56,987 nucleotides of DNA from JAWKWH01 sp041582695 (GCA_041582695.1 JBFIBB010000002.1:1-56987), one strand, 5' to 3'; positions 26,185 to 35,387 are shown, counted from the stretch's first letter. Notes: generated by a model from the sequence alone, not told the origin. Program-made: numbers and translations.

Positions 26185-26198
26185 TTGACGCAGGTCAA
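26185..26198. promoter_or_regulatory. Fnr/FixK-type box upstream of ccoG
   Basis: TTGACGCAGGTCAA is a perfect dyad (TTGAC/GTCAA), with the same GCAG centre as the ccoN box but with both half-sites changed symmetrically from T/A to C/G. It lies about 81 bases before the ccoG start and after ccoP, which suggests that ccoGHIS has its own low-oxygen promoter. Confidence 0.78.
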
Positions 26199-26278
26199 CA
26201 CGGCGCTGTCGCCAATCATCTAGGTGACGGGTATGTTAAGGGCGCAAAAGCCCGGTGTATAACGCAGGGAAGACTTCA

Positions 26279-27853
26279 GTGCTGGACGAGCGCCAAATTG
26301 AGCAGCCGGAGATCGAGCATCTCGAAGCCGAGCCTGTCAATTCTGCGACAGTGCGCCAGCCGCTTTACGCCGCCCGCAAGAAAGTGTTTCCCAAACGCGC
26401 TTCGGGCAGTTTCCGCCGGTTCAAATGGCTGGTGATGATCATCACGCTCGGCATCTACTACATCACGCCATGGCTGCGATGGGACCGGGGGCCGTTCGCC
26501 CCGGATCAGGCGGTGCTGATCGATTTCGGCAATCGCCGTTTCTATTTTTTCATGATCGAGATCTGGCCGCAGGAGTTCTTTTTCGTTGCCGGCCTGCTGG
26601 TCATGGCGGGGTTCGGCCTGTTCCTGGTCACCTCGATAGCAGGCCGTGCCTGGTGCGGGTACACCTGCCCGCAGACCGTTTGGGTCGATCTGTTTCTGGT
26701 GGTCGAGCGCGCGATCGAAGGCGACCGCAACGCTCGAATCAAGCTCGACAGCGGGCCGTGGACGGTTTCGAAACTCGCAAAGCGGATGGTCAAGCACTCT
26801 TTGTGGCTGGCGATTGCGGTGGCCACAGGCGGCGCATGGATCTTCTATTTCGCCGACGCGCCGACGCTGTTCATGGACTTCTTTACCGGCAACGCCCTTC
26901 CGGTGGCCTACATAACCGTCGCGGTGCTTACCGCCACGACCTACACATTCGGCGGACTGATGCGCGAGCAGGTCTGCACCTATATGTGCCCGTGGCCGCG
27001 CATCCAGGCGGCCATGCTGGACGAGGAATCGCTGACGGTCACCTACAATGACTGGCGCGGCGAACCGCGCAGCCGTCACGCCAAGAAAATGGCCGCCGCC
27101 GGCGAGACCGTCGGTGACTGCGTCGACTGCAATGCCTGCGTGGCAGTCTGCCCGATGGGAATCGACATCCGCGACGGACAGCAGCTCGAATGCATCACCT
27201 GTGCGCTTTGTATCGATGCCTGCGACAGCGTGATGGACAGGTTGGGCAAAGAGCGCGGCCTGATTTCCTATGCGACGCTTTCGGACTACCAGGCAAACAT
27301 GGCGCTCGCCACGGTCGGGGGCACTTCAACGATCAACCCGGCCAATGTGTATGGCGCCGACGGCAAACTGACCGACCGTGTCAGGCACTTCCGCATCTCG
27401 CATTTTTTCAGGCCGCGCACCTTCATCTACGCCGGCCTTTGGTCCCTGGTCGGAATCGGGCTTTTTGTTGCGCTGCTCGCGCGCGACCGGCTCGAGGTAA
27501 ACGTGCTGCACGACCGCAATCCGCAGTTCGTCACCCTTTCGGACGGATCGATCCGAAACGGATATTCGGTCAAGCTCTTGAACATGATTCCCGAAGAGCG
27601 GGTGGTGTTTCTGTCGATCGAGGGATTGCCTGGCGCTGTGATGTCGGCAATCGGCATCGACCAGCCGGAAGGCCGGTCGCTGGTCATCCCGGTCCATCCG
27701 GACAAGCTGCGGAACGTCAAGGTGTTTGTGCGCGTTCCTGGCGAACACATCCATGACACGGCTGCCAAGTTCAACTTCGTGGCCGAAGACAAATCGAGCG
27801 GCGAGATCGATTACTACACAGCAACCTTCAATGCACCGGAGAGCGGAAAATGA
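26279..27853 (+). CDS. ccoG: cbb3 oxidase accessory protein, cupric reductase type
   Basis: A 524-residue membrane ferredoxin. About five TM segments; the periplasmic/cytoplasmic Cys motifs AWCGYTCPQTVW and VCTYMCPWPRIQ, then two 4Fe-4S clusters (CVDCNACVAVCPMGID and CITCALCIDAC), then an Ig-like C-terminal domain. CcoG reduces copper for insertion into the cbb3 active site. The GTG at 26279 is preferred because AGGGAAG precedes it; another GTG at 26255 would add eight residues. It overlaps ccoH by four bases. Confidence 0.92.
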   Translation: MLDERQIEQPEIEHLEAEPVNSATVRQPLYAARKKVFPKRASGSFRRFKWLVMIITLGIYYITPWLRWDRGPFAPDQAVLIDFGNRRFYFFMIEIWPQEFFFVAGLLVMAGFGLFLVTSIAGRAWCGYTCPQTVWVDLFLVVERAIEGDRNARIKLDSGPWTVSKLAKRMVKHSLWLAIAVATGGAWIFYFADAPTLFMDFFTGNALPVAYITVAVLTATTYTFGGLMREQVCTYMCPWPRIQAAMLDEESLTVTYNDWRGEPRSRHAKKMAAAGETVGDCVDCNACVAVCPMGIDIRDGQQLECITCALCIDACDSVMDRLGKERGLISYATLSDYQANMALATVGGTSTINPANVYGADGKLTDRVRHFRISHFFRPRTFIYAGLWSLVGIGLFVALLARDRLEVNVLHDRNPQFVTLSDGSIRNGYSVKLLNMIPEERVVFLSIEGLPGAVMSAIGIDQPEGRSLVIPVHPDKLRNVKVFVRVPGEHIHDTAAKFNFVAEDKSSGEIDYYTATFNAPESGK

Positions 27854-28350
27854 CCGCGCGACCTCGGCGAAACGGACAATTCACCGGAACACACATGGCT
27901 GTGATCATGGCGGCATTCTTTGGCGTGATCGTCGCTGTCAATCTGGTCATGGCCGAATTCGCGTCAAGCAGCTGGACCGGTCTGGTGGTCAAAAACTCCT
28001 ATGTCGCCAGCCAGGGTTTCAACGAAGTCGTTGCTGCAAAACGCCGCCAGGATGCGATGGGCTGGCGCAGCGAATACGCAATGGCCGGAGGCAAGGTGTC
28101 CATCCGGATCAGCGACAGTTCCGGCGACCCGGTTGCCGTGAACTCCATCGACCTGACATTCCGCCGGCCCACATTCGAGGCCGACGATCATACCATTGCG
28201 TTGACGCTGCTGCATCCGGGCGAATTCGGAGCCGAACACCGGCTCGGCGATGGCATCTGGGTTGTGGAAGTTTCGGCGGACATGGGAACAGACACGCCCT
28301 GGCGCGATGCTTTCCGGATTACGGTCAGGGACGGCGGGCTGGCGCGATGA
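27850..28350 (+). CDS. ccoH: cbb3 oxidase biogenesis protein CcoH/FixH
   Basis: A 166-residue protein with one N-terminal TM helix (about 16-37) and a periplasmic FixH domain: GLVVKNSYVASQGFNE, IRISDSSGDP and the C-terminal LGDGIWVVEVSAD. It is needed for stable cbb3 assembly. Four-base overlaps at both ends (with ccoG and ccoI) show translational coupling in ccoGHIS. Confidence 0.92.
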   Translation: MTARPRRNGQFTGTHMAVIMAAFFGVIVAVNLVMAEFASSSWTGLVVKNSYVASQGFNEVVAAKRRQDAMGWRSEYAMAGGKVSIRISDSSGDPVAVNSIDLTFRRPTFEADDHTIALTLLHPGEFGAEHRLGDGIWVVEVSADMGTDTPWRDAFRITVRDGGLAR

Positions 28351-30608
28351 GCTGCTGCGCACCCGGCAACGAAGGCATCGACGACGCCGTAACCGGCCGG
28401 TCGCCCGAGGAAATCCGTCTGGCGAGCCGCCCCCTCGGCAATGGGTTGTACCAGGTGAGTTTTGCCGTGCCCGGCATGCATTGCGGCGCTTGTATGAACA
28501 CGGTCGAAAAAGCCCTGTTGCAACTAGACGGAGTCGAACGGGCGCGAGCGAACCTGTCGCTGAAACGGGTCAACGTACAATGGCGGGGCAATGGTGTGCC
28601 GCCCCCAATGCTGGAGGCGTTGGATCGCGCCGGTTATCGAGCGCATCTGCACGAGGCGATGGCGGACGAAGGCGATGCCATGCTCAGGCATCTGATCCGC
28701 GCGATAGCGGTGTCGGGATTTGCGGCAGCCAATATCATGCTTCTTTCGGTGTCAGTCTGGTCCGGCGCCGAAGATGCGACCCGCGACCTGTTCCACTGGA
28801 TATCGGCGCTGATAGCCTTGCCGGCAATCGCCTATTCGGGAGGAATATTCTTCAAATCGGCATGGGGAGCGCTGCGCGCGCGGCGTCTCAACATGGATGT
28901 CCCCATTTCCCTTGCAGTCATCCTCGCCTTTACCATGAGCCTCTATGAGACGATCAACCATGGCGAACATGCGTATTTCGATGCAGCGGTGACGCTCATG
29001 TTCTTTCTTCTGATCGGGCGTACGCTCGATCATGTCATGCGCGAACGCGCCCGCTCGGCAGTGACGGGCCTGGCGCGGATGTCGCCGCGCGGCGCTGTCG
29101 TGGTCAACGCCGATGGCAGCCGCGAATACACCGAAGTACAGAAACTCGAACCCGGCATGCACATTTCGGTGGCCGCCGGGGAGCGATTTGCGGTTGACGG
29201 ATCGATTGAAAGCGGTTCGTCGGAGGCAGATTGCTCGATCGCCACGGGCGAAAGCGCTCCTGTCCCAATCAGCGCAGGGAGCACGGTTCGCGCCGGCACG
29301 CTCAATCTCACCGGCCCGGTGACCGTGGTCGCCTCAGCCAAGCCGCGAGATTCGTTTCTTGCCGAAATGCAGAGACTCATGGAGGCTGCCGAGGGGGGCC
29401 AGGCGCGCTACCGCCGCATCGCCGACCGGGCCGCGGAGATCTATTCCCCAGCGGTTCATGCTACCGCGGCGCTGACCTTCATTGCCTGGTTCTGGATTTC
29501 GGGCGATCTGCATCATTCGGTCTATACCGCGATTGCGGTGCTGATCATCACCTGCCCTTGTGCGCTTGGCCTTGCGGTTCCCGTTGTGCAGGTGGTTGCG
29601 GCAAGAAGGCTGTTCGATGCCGGAATCATGGTCAAGGACGGTGGCGCACTGGAACGCCTCGGCGAGTGTACACGGGTAGTTTTCGACAAGACCGGGACAC
29701 TTACCAGCGCAAGGGCAATGGTCGCGAATGCCGGCCGGATAGATCGCGACGCGATGGCGATTGCCGCCGCGATAGCCGCTGGCTCGAAGCATCCGTATTC
29801 GCGGGCCATTGCAGAATGCGGACGAGAGCATGGCATGGTTTTCGACGCGATGACCGAATATCCGGGTCTTGGGGTGGAGGCGCGTCTGGGACCGGAAACG
29901 TATCGTTTGGGCAGGGCCGAATGGGCGCTGCGCGAAGCCGGTGAGATTTCAGCCCCGGTGGTGCTTTCGCGCGACGGCGCTTTCCTGGCCGGATTCGAGT
30001 TCACGACCGCGCTGAGAGCTGATGCGGAAGAAGCGGTGTTACGCCTGCAGGCGCTGGGGCTTGCGCCCGAGATGCTGTCCGGCGACCGAACGGGGATCGT
30101 CGCCGCACTGGCAGGCCGGCTCGGTATCGAACGCTATGCCGGCGAGGTCCTGCCAGCGGAAAAATTGGAGCGGCTGGAAACGCTGAGAATCGCCGGCGAG
30201 AAAGTACTAATGGTCGGCGACGGCATCAACGATGCGCCCGCGCTGGCGGCGGCACATGTGTCGATGGCGCCTTCGGAAGCAGCCGATATCGGCCGCCGGG
30301 CGGCCGGATTTGTCTTTCTGCATGACAGCCTTCTGGCGGTTCCGCAGGCCGTCGGGATTGCGCGAAACGCGGCAAGCCTGATTAGGCAGAATTTCGCGCT
30401 TGCCGCGATATACAATCTGCTGGCGGTGCCCGCCGCCGTCTTTGGTTTTGTCACGCCTCTGGTTGCAGCGCTCGCCATGTCTGCGTCCTCGATCGTCGTG
30501 ATATCCAATTCACTCAGGCTCCGCGGCGCCCAGGTTGCAGACAGAACGGCCATGTCGACACACCGGTCGCCGTCGTTCCCGAAGCACGCGGGAGTGCCCG
30601 CCGAATGA
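28347..30608 (+). CDS. ccoI: Copper-transporting P1B-type ATPase for cbb3
   Basis: A 753-residue P-type ATPase. The N-terminal heavy-metal domain has GMHCGAC (Cys 46, 49). The transport motif CPC is at about 403-405, the phosphorylated Asp in DKTGT at about 447, an HP motif (SKHPYSRA) and GDGINDAPAL follow. It exports copper to the periplasm for the oxidase (CtpA/FixI type), not for detoxification, judging by the operon. The ATG overlaps the ccoH stop. MSCC at the N-terminus gives an extra Cys pair before the HMA domain. Confidence 0.94.
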   Translation: MSCCAPGNEGIDDAVTGRSPEEIRLASRPLGNGLYQVSFAVPGMHCGACMNTVEKALLQLDGVERARANLSLKRVNVQWRGNGVPPPMLEALDRAGYRAHLHEAMADEGDAMLRHLIRAIAVSGFAAANIMLLSVSVWSGAEDATRDLFHWISALIALPAIAYSGGIFFKSAWGALRARRLNMDVPISLAVILAFTMSLYETINHGEHAYFDAAVTLMFFLLIGRTLDHVMRERARSAVTGLARMSPRGAVVVNADGSREYTEVQKLEPGMHISVAAGERFAVDGSIESGSSEADCSIATGESAPVPISAGSTVRAGTLNLTGPVTVVASAKPRDSFLAEMQRLMEAAEGGQARYRRIADRAAEIYSPAVHATAALTFIAWFWISGDLHHSVYTAIAVLIITCPCALGLAVPVVQVVAARRLFDAGIMVKDGGALERLGECTRVVFDKTGTLTSARAMVANAGRIDRDAMAIAAAIAAGSKHPYSRAIAECGREHGMVFDAMTEYPGLGVEARLGPETYRLGRAEWALREAGEISAPVVLSRDGAFLAGFEFTTALRADAEEAVLRLQALGLAPEMLSGDRTGIVAALAGRLGIERYAGEVLPAEKLERLETLRIAGEKVLMVGDGINDAPALAAAHVSMAPSEAADIGRRAAGFVFLHDSLLAVPQAVGIARNAASLIRQNFALAAIYNLLAVPAAVFGFVTPLVAALAMSASSIVVISNSLRLRGAQVADRTAMSTHRSPSFPKHAGVPAE

Positions 30609-30763
30609 CAGTGCTTTTGGTCCTGATTCCCGTTGCGTTGCTGCTTGGCGCCATCGGTCTGGGCGCTTTCCTGTGGTCGCTGAAATCCGGACAGTATGAC
30701 GATCTGGAAGGCGCGGGCGAGCGGGTTCTGCTGGAAGACGAGGACGACCGCCCGGCACGATAG
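30605..30763 (+). CDS. ccoS: cbb3 oxidase maturation protein CcoS
   Basis: A 52-residue protein: a single TM helix (about 3-25), then the family motif FLWSLKSGQYDDLEG, then an acidic tail. CcoS is required for incorporation of cofactors in cbb3 oxidase. The ATG overlaps the ccoI stop by four bases. Confidence 0.92.
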   Translation: MTVLLVLIPVALLLGAIGLGAFLWSLKSGQYDDLEGAGERVLLEDEDDRPAR

Positions 30764-30765
30764 AA

Positions 30766-30780
30766 GCCGGGCGGCCCGGC
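30766..30780. terminator. GC hairpin between convergent ccoS and FG-GAP genes
   Basis: GCCGGGC and GCCCGGC are adjacent exact complements around one base, giving a stem of five to six pairs with a small loop. It lies three bases after the ccoS stop and four before the end of the convergent gene. There is no T-run, so termination is only a guess from position. Confidence 0.4.
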
Positions 30781-30783
30781 CGA

Positions 30784-32463
30784 TTATTGTCCTTCGGGCA
30801 GCCAGTAGCGGGCGGCTTCGGCTCCGCGGCTTATGTGCACAAACTGGTTGGCAAAGACGCGATAAGGCGGGCTCCACTCTCCGTCAGGCCATTGCACGCG
30901 GATTTCGGCACGCTCGGCAACACCCAGTCCGGCATGTACGAAACCGAGCCTGCCAGACGCATGGCCGCCGCCGATGCTAACCGTTCGCACGCGCGTGGTA
31001 TTGCCGCTCTTGACGAGAATACGCGCGCCGACCGCGTCGCGGTTTGCACCTTCCTGGGACAATTCGATCTCGATCCAGTTGCCCATTGGGCCCGTTCGGC
31101 CGTCACCGGTCCATGCGCCGGTGTTCTGGAACAGACTTGCCGGCCCGCCACGATTGACGACCAGCAGATCGAGCATGCCGTCATGATTGAAATCGCTGAT
31201 GACAGCGCCGCGCCCCTTTGTTTCCAGCGCGATGCCCGCAAGATCGCCAGCCTCGACGAACGCGCCGGCGGCGTTGCCGAGCAGCAGATTGTCGGGATCG
31301 AACGAGGCGAATTCCGGCATCTGCTCGACATTTCCCTTGGCGATGAACAGATCGAGATTGCCGTCATTGTTGAAATCGGAAAATTCGGCATGCCAACCGG
31401 TCGATGGTTTGAGCGATTCGCCGATATAGGCTCGATGCGCCGTCGCTCCGCGCTCGTAGGCTATGTCGCGATAGACGGGCTGACCGTCCGCCGTTTCGGT
31501 GTCGAGTGTCTGCAGCTTGGTGTCGCCCATCGAGGTCAGGGCGTATTCGGGGTAACCGTCGGCGTCGAGGTCGGCTTCAGCGATGCCCATTCCCCAGATC
31601 GAGACGTGCCGCCATCCGTCGGCCTTCCGGTACGGGCGCGGGGGACGGTCGGGCTCGATGCGCCAGAGCTGTTCCTCGCCGCCGCGGTAATATTGCCGGT
31701 CATTGGTCATCCTGAGATCCGGACGGCCCGAATGGTTCCAGTCGGTGAAGATCATCGACAATGTACAGTATCCCGGCGAAAGTTCGGTTCTCGCCGAGTA
31801 GCGGGGCACGTCTGCCGGCGAACCCGGCTGCGGCCGGAAGAGTTCGTTGTCATGGCACGTACCCCATGGCGATCCGGGCGCCGACCGGTCGACATAGTTC
31901 CCGAATGCAAGCGTGGGAAAGTTCGCGCCGGCCTCAAACGTCGCCGCAAAAGCCGTCGTCCACTCATGTCCGCCGTCGAACGCAAATTCGCGCGAAGCGT
32001 CGGTGAAGCTGCATCCGGGGCCACCCCTCAGGATCGCATTGGCGCCGACACGCAGGATAACCAGGTCCTTGAAGCCGTCATTGTCGATGTCGAGCGGATA
32101 AGCGCCGGTGACGCCTTTCAGCAGCGCATCATCCAGCTCTAGCGCCTGTTCCCTGAACCGAATGTCTTCGCCGGCCGTCGATTCATTGACGTAAAGCGAA
32201 GCCCTGTTCGTACCGCCGGCCAGAAAAAGATCGGTTTTCCGGTCGCCGTTGCAATCGAAGCCGGCACCCCCGCCGCCGACGAAATACTCCCACGGCCCGT
32301 CATATCGGTGATTGATTCCCGCAATTGCCGCGACCTCCCGCATCGACGGCACATCCATCGGGATACTGCGCTCCGCCGTTGCAGTTTCCGATGCCACGGC
32401 TGGCAGGCAAGCGAGCGGCAGAGCAAGAAAGGCGGCGAGCAGATTACTATGATGCGATGTCAT
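30784..32463 (-). CDS. Exported FG-GAP repeat protein with ASPIC/UnbV domain
   Basis: A 559-residue secreted protein of the CRTAC1-like family. Signal peptide at about 1-24 (LLAAFLALPLACLPAVAS). It carries several FG-GAP/VCBS-type calcium motifs (FDCNGDRKTDLFL, DIDNDGFKDLVI, DLDADGYPEYAL, DFNNDGNLDLFI, DFNHDGMLDLLV), forming a probable beta-propeller. The ASPIC/UnbV domain is at about 460-535 (GNWIEIELSQEGANRDAVGARI). Function unknown; such proteins bind carbohydrates or partner proteins outside the cell. The start ATG overlaps the stop of the upstream di-heme gene (ATGA), so the two proteins are likely made together. Confidence 0.85.
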   Translation of the reverse strand: MTSHHSNLLAAFLALPLACLPAVASETATAERSIPMDVPSMREVAAIAGINHRYDGPWEYFVGGGGAGFDCNGDRKTDLFLAGGTNRASLYVNESTAGEDIRFREQALELDDALLKGVTGAYPLDIDNDGFKDLVILRVGANAILRGGPGCSFTDASREFAFDGGHEWTTAFAATFEAGANFPTLAFGNYVDRSAPGSPWGTCHDNELFRPQPGSPADVPRYSARTELSPGYCTLSMIFTDWNHSGRPDLRMTNDRQYYRGGEEQLWRIEPDRPPRPYRKADGWRHVSIWGMGIAEADLDADGYPEYALTSMGDTKLQTLDTETADGQPVYRDIAYERGATAHRAYIGESLKPSTGWHAEFSDFNNDGNLDLFIAKGNVEQMPEFASFDPDNLLLGNAAGAFVEAGDLAGIALETKGRGAVISDFNHDGMLDLLVVNRGGPASLFQNTGAWTGDGRTGPMGNWIEIELSQEGANRDAVGARILVKSGNTTRVRTVSIGGGHASGRLGFVHAGLGVAERAEIRVQWPDGEWSPPYRVFANQFVHISRGAEAARYWLPEGQ

Positions 32464-33899
32464 GGTTCGACTGTCAGTGTCTTGAGGAAGGCTATGAGTG
32501 CATCGCGATCGGTTTTGTCCTTTTTCTCGTAGGCGCGAGCGGCGTCGGATGCGTCGCCGCCGTGATCGCGGATGATGCCGTCGAGCGTCGTATAGTCTCC
32601 GCGATGGCCGTAGGGGGCAGTCGATGCGATGCCCCAAAGCTCCGCGGTCATGAACACATCGCGGTCAACGAAGCGCTGCGCCAGCAATTCATTGCCGAGG
32701 GCGGCGCGCTGATTGTCGGCGATGCGATGGCGCTTCAGATCACCGAAGAGCGGAACGAGTATTTCACCTTTCTCGTTTCTCTCCAGGCCCTTTGTCCATT
32801 CGAGCAGTTCCAGATCATAGACTGACGGTTCGCCGTCCTCGCCAGTGCGCAAGGTTCCGGCTGCATCGAATGGGCCGGGATCGGTGAAATGCGCCGATTT
32901 GAGCGGAAGCGCCCGGATGTGGCAGGTGCTGCAACCGATCTCGTCGAAAACCTCGCTGCCTCTTGCGGCTGCGACCAGCCAATCGCCGTCTTCCGGCTTG
33001 ACGATCACTGGCGCTTTCAGGGTGGCCTGCCAGACGACAAGGGCTGACACATCGCCGGCAGTGATCTCGTTTTCAACGCCGTCTTCGTCGAAATCCGCCT
33101 GTCCGGTCCAGCGCGCGCCGAATCGCTCTGAAGCCTGCATGCCGTGGTGATGGTTCAGCGCGTTGATGGTGAATTGCCTCAGCGAAGTCATAACGCCCTT
33201 CTGGCTGAACGGCCGGATGACGAGGTCCGTATCGACGCCGTCGAGACCGGAAAGGTCGACCATTCCGTCCGGCTCGACGGTGATGTGGCCAAACGAGACA
33301 CCCTTTGCAATGAGCGGCATCGTTACCGTTTGCCCGGTCTCGCGGGCTTCAGCCGCGGCCTGCCTGCGGATTGCATGCAATTCGGCTGTCATTTCGCGCG
33401 CCAGCAGTTCAAGAAGCCCGGCGCCAAACATGTGATTGGTATTGCGCTCGTTGGAAAACTGCGGATCGTCGGTATCGAAGTCGGCGTTGCCGAACCCTTC
33501 GGAGACAAACACGTTGACGGTAAAATCGCCCGCTCCACCCGTTACGGGAACATTGTGGCAACTGTCGCAGGCATTGGCGTCCATGCCGGACAATCGCTGA
33601 AAACCGCCGCTGACCGCACGACGGCGCTTTGTCGGGATTATGGCCTGGGTCGCCATCGGGCGGCCGACACCATCCTGTACCGTAAAGAGCGCCGTGAACA
33701 GATTCTCGCCTTGCTTGCGAAGTTCTTCGAGTTTTGCCGCAGTCAAAATGCCGGCAAACGCTTGCCGGTCGATATGCGTCCGTACCGCCTTCTCCGCCCA
33801 CGGCTTGCCGGGGTCCGATCCGCCCACCTCCGCAGACAATGCAGGCGATGCGACAGCAAGAAGAAAAATCATCAGGCAGTTTGCGGTTCTAGCCAGCAT
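32460..33899 (-). CDS. Periplasmic di-heme oxidoreductase, DUF1111 type
   Basis: A 479-residue protein with a signal peptide (cleavage after ALS, about residue 22) and two c-type heme sites, ANACDSCHNVP and IGCSTCHIRALP. Length and the closing region with AELWGIASTAPYGHRGDYTTLDGII match the DUF1111 / DHOR di-haem oxidoreductase family, related to MauG and cytochrome c peroxidases. The substrate is not known. Its start lies inside the 3' end of the ROK regulator gene (11-base overlap) and its stop overlaps the FG-GAP gene, giving a three-gene transcription unit. Confidence 0.88.
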   Translation of the reverse strand: MLARTANCLMIFLLAVASPALSAEVGGSDPGKPWAEKAVRTHIDRQAFAGILTAAKLEELRKQGENLFTALFTVQDGVGRPMATQAIIPTKRRRAVSGGFQRLSGMDANACDSCHNVPVTGGAGDFTVNVFVSEGFGNADFDTDDPQFSNERNTNHMFGAGLLELLAREMTAELHAIRRQAAAEARETGQTVTMPLIAKGVSFGHITVEPDGMVDLSGLDGVDTDLVIRPFSQKGVMTSLRQFTINALNHHHGMQASERFGARWTGQADFDEDGVENEITAGDVSALVVWQATLKAPVIVKPEDGDWLVAAARGSEVFDEIGCSTCHIRALPLKSAHFTDPGPFDAAGTLRTGEDGEPSVYDLELLEWTKGLERNEKGEILVPLFGDLKRHRIADNQRAALGNELLAQRFVDRDVFMTAELWGIASTAPYGHRGDYTTLDGIIRDHGGDASDAARAYEKKDKTDRDALIAFLKTLTVEP

Positions 33900-35151
33900 G
33901 GCGATGCTCTCCCGCCGGCTGATCCCGGCTTATCTGGATTGCACTATCGAACGCCGAAAGCGCGGTGACGATGGAGCCGTCGCGAGTGAGATCGAGATCG
34001 TCGGTGCGGCAATGAATTTCAGCGTCGGCGTATGACAGGCCGACATTTCTGCGGCCGAGAGACTTTCGGATTACCGGTTCCATCAAGTCGAAAGCAAGCG
34101 TGCCGGGTCCGACAAAGGCAACGGGGAAAGGGTCCATCAGCGCAAACATGTTTCGAAGCCCGTTTCCAAGAGCGACGCCGGCGGTGTGAAAGGCCCGGAT
34201 CGCATTTTCATCGCCCCTTTTTGCCTTTTCCACGAGCGCCGCCAGCATGCCCGGGTTGATGTCGTCCGGCGGTACTTTCTGCAAATCGGCGCCGTTGGCA
34301 ATGCGCCAGATACCGTAGTCTCCCGCATAGGCCTCGATGCAGCCATGCCGGCCGCAACGGCAGAGCGCACCGTCGGGAATGTGACACATATGCCCGAACT
34401 CTGCGGCTGACGAACGGATTCCGGTAAACGGTTTTCCGTTCAGGCAAAGTCCCATTCCGATGCCGTGGGAAAGCAGGATTGCGGCGAAAGATTCGCCATA
34501 GCGCTTTGGTTCGGCTGCCTGAAGAGCTGCGGCAATCATCGTAGCATCGTTCATGACCGTAACCGGCGCACCGAAAATCCGCTGAAGTTCGTCCGCGATC
34601 ATGAGGTCGCGATGCGGTGTAATCGGCGACCACTGCATGCGGGTGCCCTGAACATCGCTGACACCCTGTACGGCGACCGTGATCTGCCGCAGCGACGATG
34701 CGCCCAAACGCGCCCTGATGGCCATTTTCTTGAGCAATGCGGCAAGTTTGCGGATGATGTCGTTGCGTTCGAGCGCTTGCGTCTCGACCTTCTCTACCGC
34801 TTCGACGATCACTTTTCCCGCATAGTCGACGATTGCCGCCGAGATGCGGTTGAGCGTCAGTATTATGACACCGACTGTCGCGGCTTTCGGATTGAGAGCA
34901 AGCAGAACCTGAGGCCGGCCCGGCCTGGAGGCCTGGCTGGCGGCATCGCCGGTATCACGTTCACCACGCTCGCTGGCCTCGACCAGGTACCGGTTGTCGA
35001 GCAGCGCGCTGGTGATCGCCGTCACCGTCGCGGCACTCAGACCTGTTTCGGATTTGAGTTCGGTACGCGAAAGCGGGTTGCGCGATCTGAGCACGGAGAG
35101 AACCAGACGCTGGTTCTCCCGGCGCACATCATCTGATCGCGCAATGGTCAT
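33889..35151 (-). CDS. xylR: ROK-family repressor, probably of the xylose operon
   Basis: A 420-residue ROK protein with an N-terminal winged HTH (about 12-60: NPLSRTELKSETGLSAATVTAITSALL). The sugar-kinase-like domain has the zinc motif CRCGRHGCIE. The phosphate loop is not of the kinase type, as expected for a repressor. It is divergent from xylF and is most likely the xylose-responsive regulator; two similar 11-base operator-like sites lie 29 to 59 bases upstream of its start, consistent with control of itself and xylF. The gene symbol is by context. Confidence 0.85.
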   Translation of the reverse strand: MTIARSDDVRRENQRLVLSVLRSRNPLSRTELKSETGLSAATVTAITSALLDNRYLVEASERGERDTGDAASQASRPGRPQVLLALNPKAATVGVIILTLNRISAAIVDYAGKVIVEAVEKVETQALERNDIIRKLAALLKKMAIRARLGASSLRQITVAVQGVSDVQGTRMQWSPITPHRDLMIADELQRIFGAPVTVMNDATMIAAALQAAEPKRYGESFAAILLSHGIGMGLCLNGKPFTGIRSSAAEFGHMCHIPDGALCRCGRHGCIEAYAGDYGIWRIANGADLQKVPPDDINPGMLAALVEKAKRGDENAIRAFHTAGVALGNGLRNMFALMDPFPVAFVGPGTLAFDLMEPVIRKSLGRRNVGLSYADAEIHCRTDDLDLTRDGSIVTALSAFDSAIQISRDQPAGEHRHAG

Positions 35152-35180
35152 TCGTTATGCCTCCCACCGGCAACTCGTTG

Positions 35181-35210
35181 TTGCACCGCAAAAAAATTGT
35201 TGCAATGCAA
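35181..35210. promoter_or_regulatory. Two operator-like repeats in the xylR-xylF gap
   Basis: TTGCACCGCAA (35181-35191) and TTGCAATGCAA (35200-35210, a perfect palindrome) agree at nine of eleven positions and are 19 bases apart, about two helical turns. They are the best candidates for the ROK repressor site. Tests of binding are not available. Confidence 0.55.
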
Positions 35211-35235
35211 TAACTTAATGCGTTCGAGATTCATG

Positions 35236-35282
35236 TTGACACAGCATTGATCTTGAGTCACTATTTTTTTCGACCCTCGAAA
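35236..35282 (+). promoter_or_regulatory. Putative xylF promoter with TTTCGA inverted repeat
   Basis: TTGACA at 35236-35241 with a weak -10 CACTAT at 35259-35264 (17-base spacer). Just downstream an inverted repeat TTTCGA-CCC-TCGAAA lies at 35268-35282, over the expected transcription start, where a repressor or global regulator could bind. Confidence 0.45.
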
Positions 35283-35387
35283 TAAAAGGGTTGCCAGTCC
35301 GGTCGTCCCATGGGTTTAAGACCTGGATAGCGGCCGGTTCTTTGAACTGCTTATGTGCACCAGTGTTGGCTGCACCGGGAGGAAGAC

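Noticed and set aside
30787..32142. 451-codon plus-strand frame opposite the FG-GAP gene
   Set aside because: The minus strand encodes repeated calcium motifs and an ASPIC domain; the plus strand is a shadow.
33144..33968. Plus-strand frame opposite the DUF1111 gene
   Set aside because: The heme motifs and signal peptide are on the minus strand.
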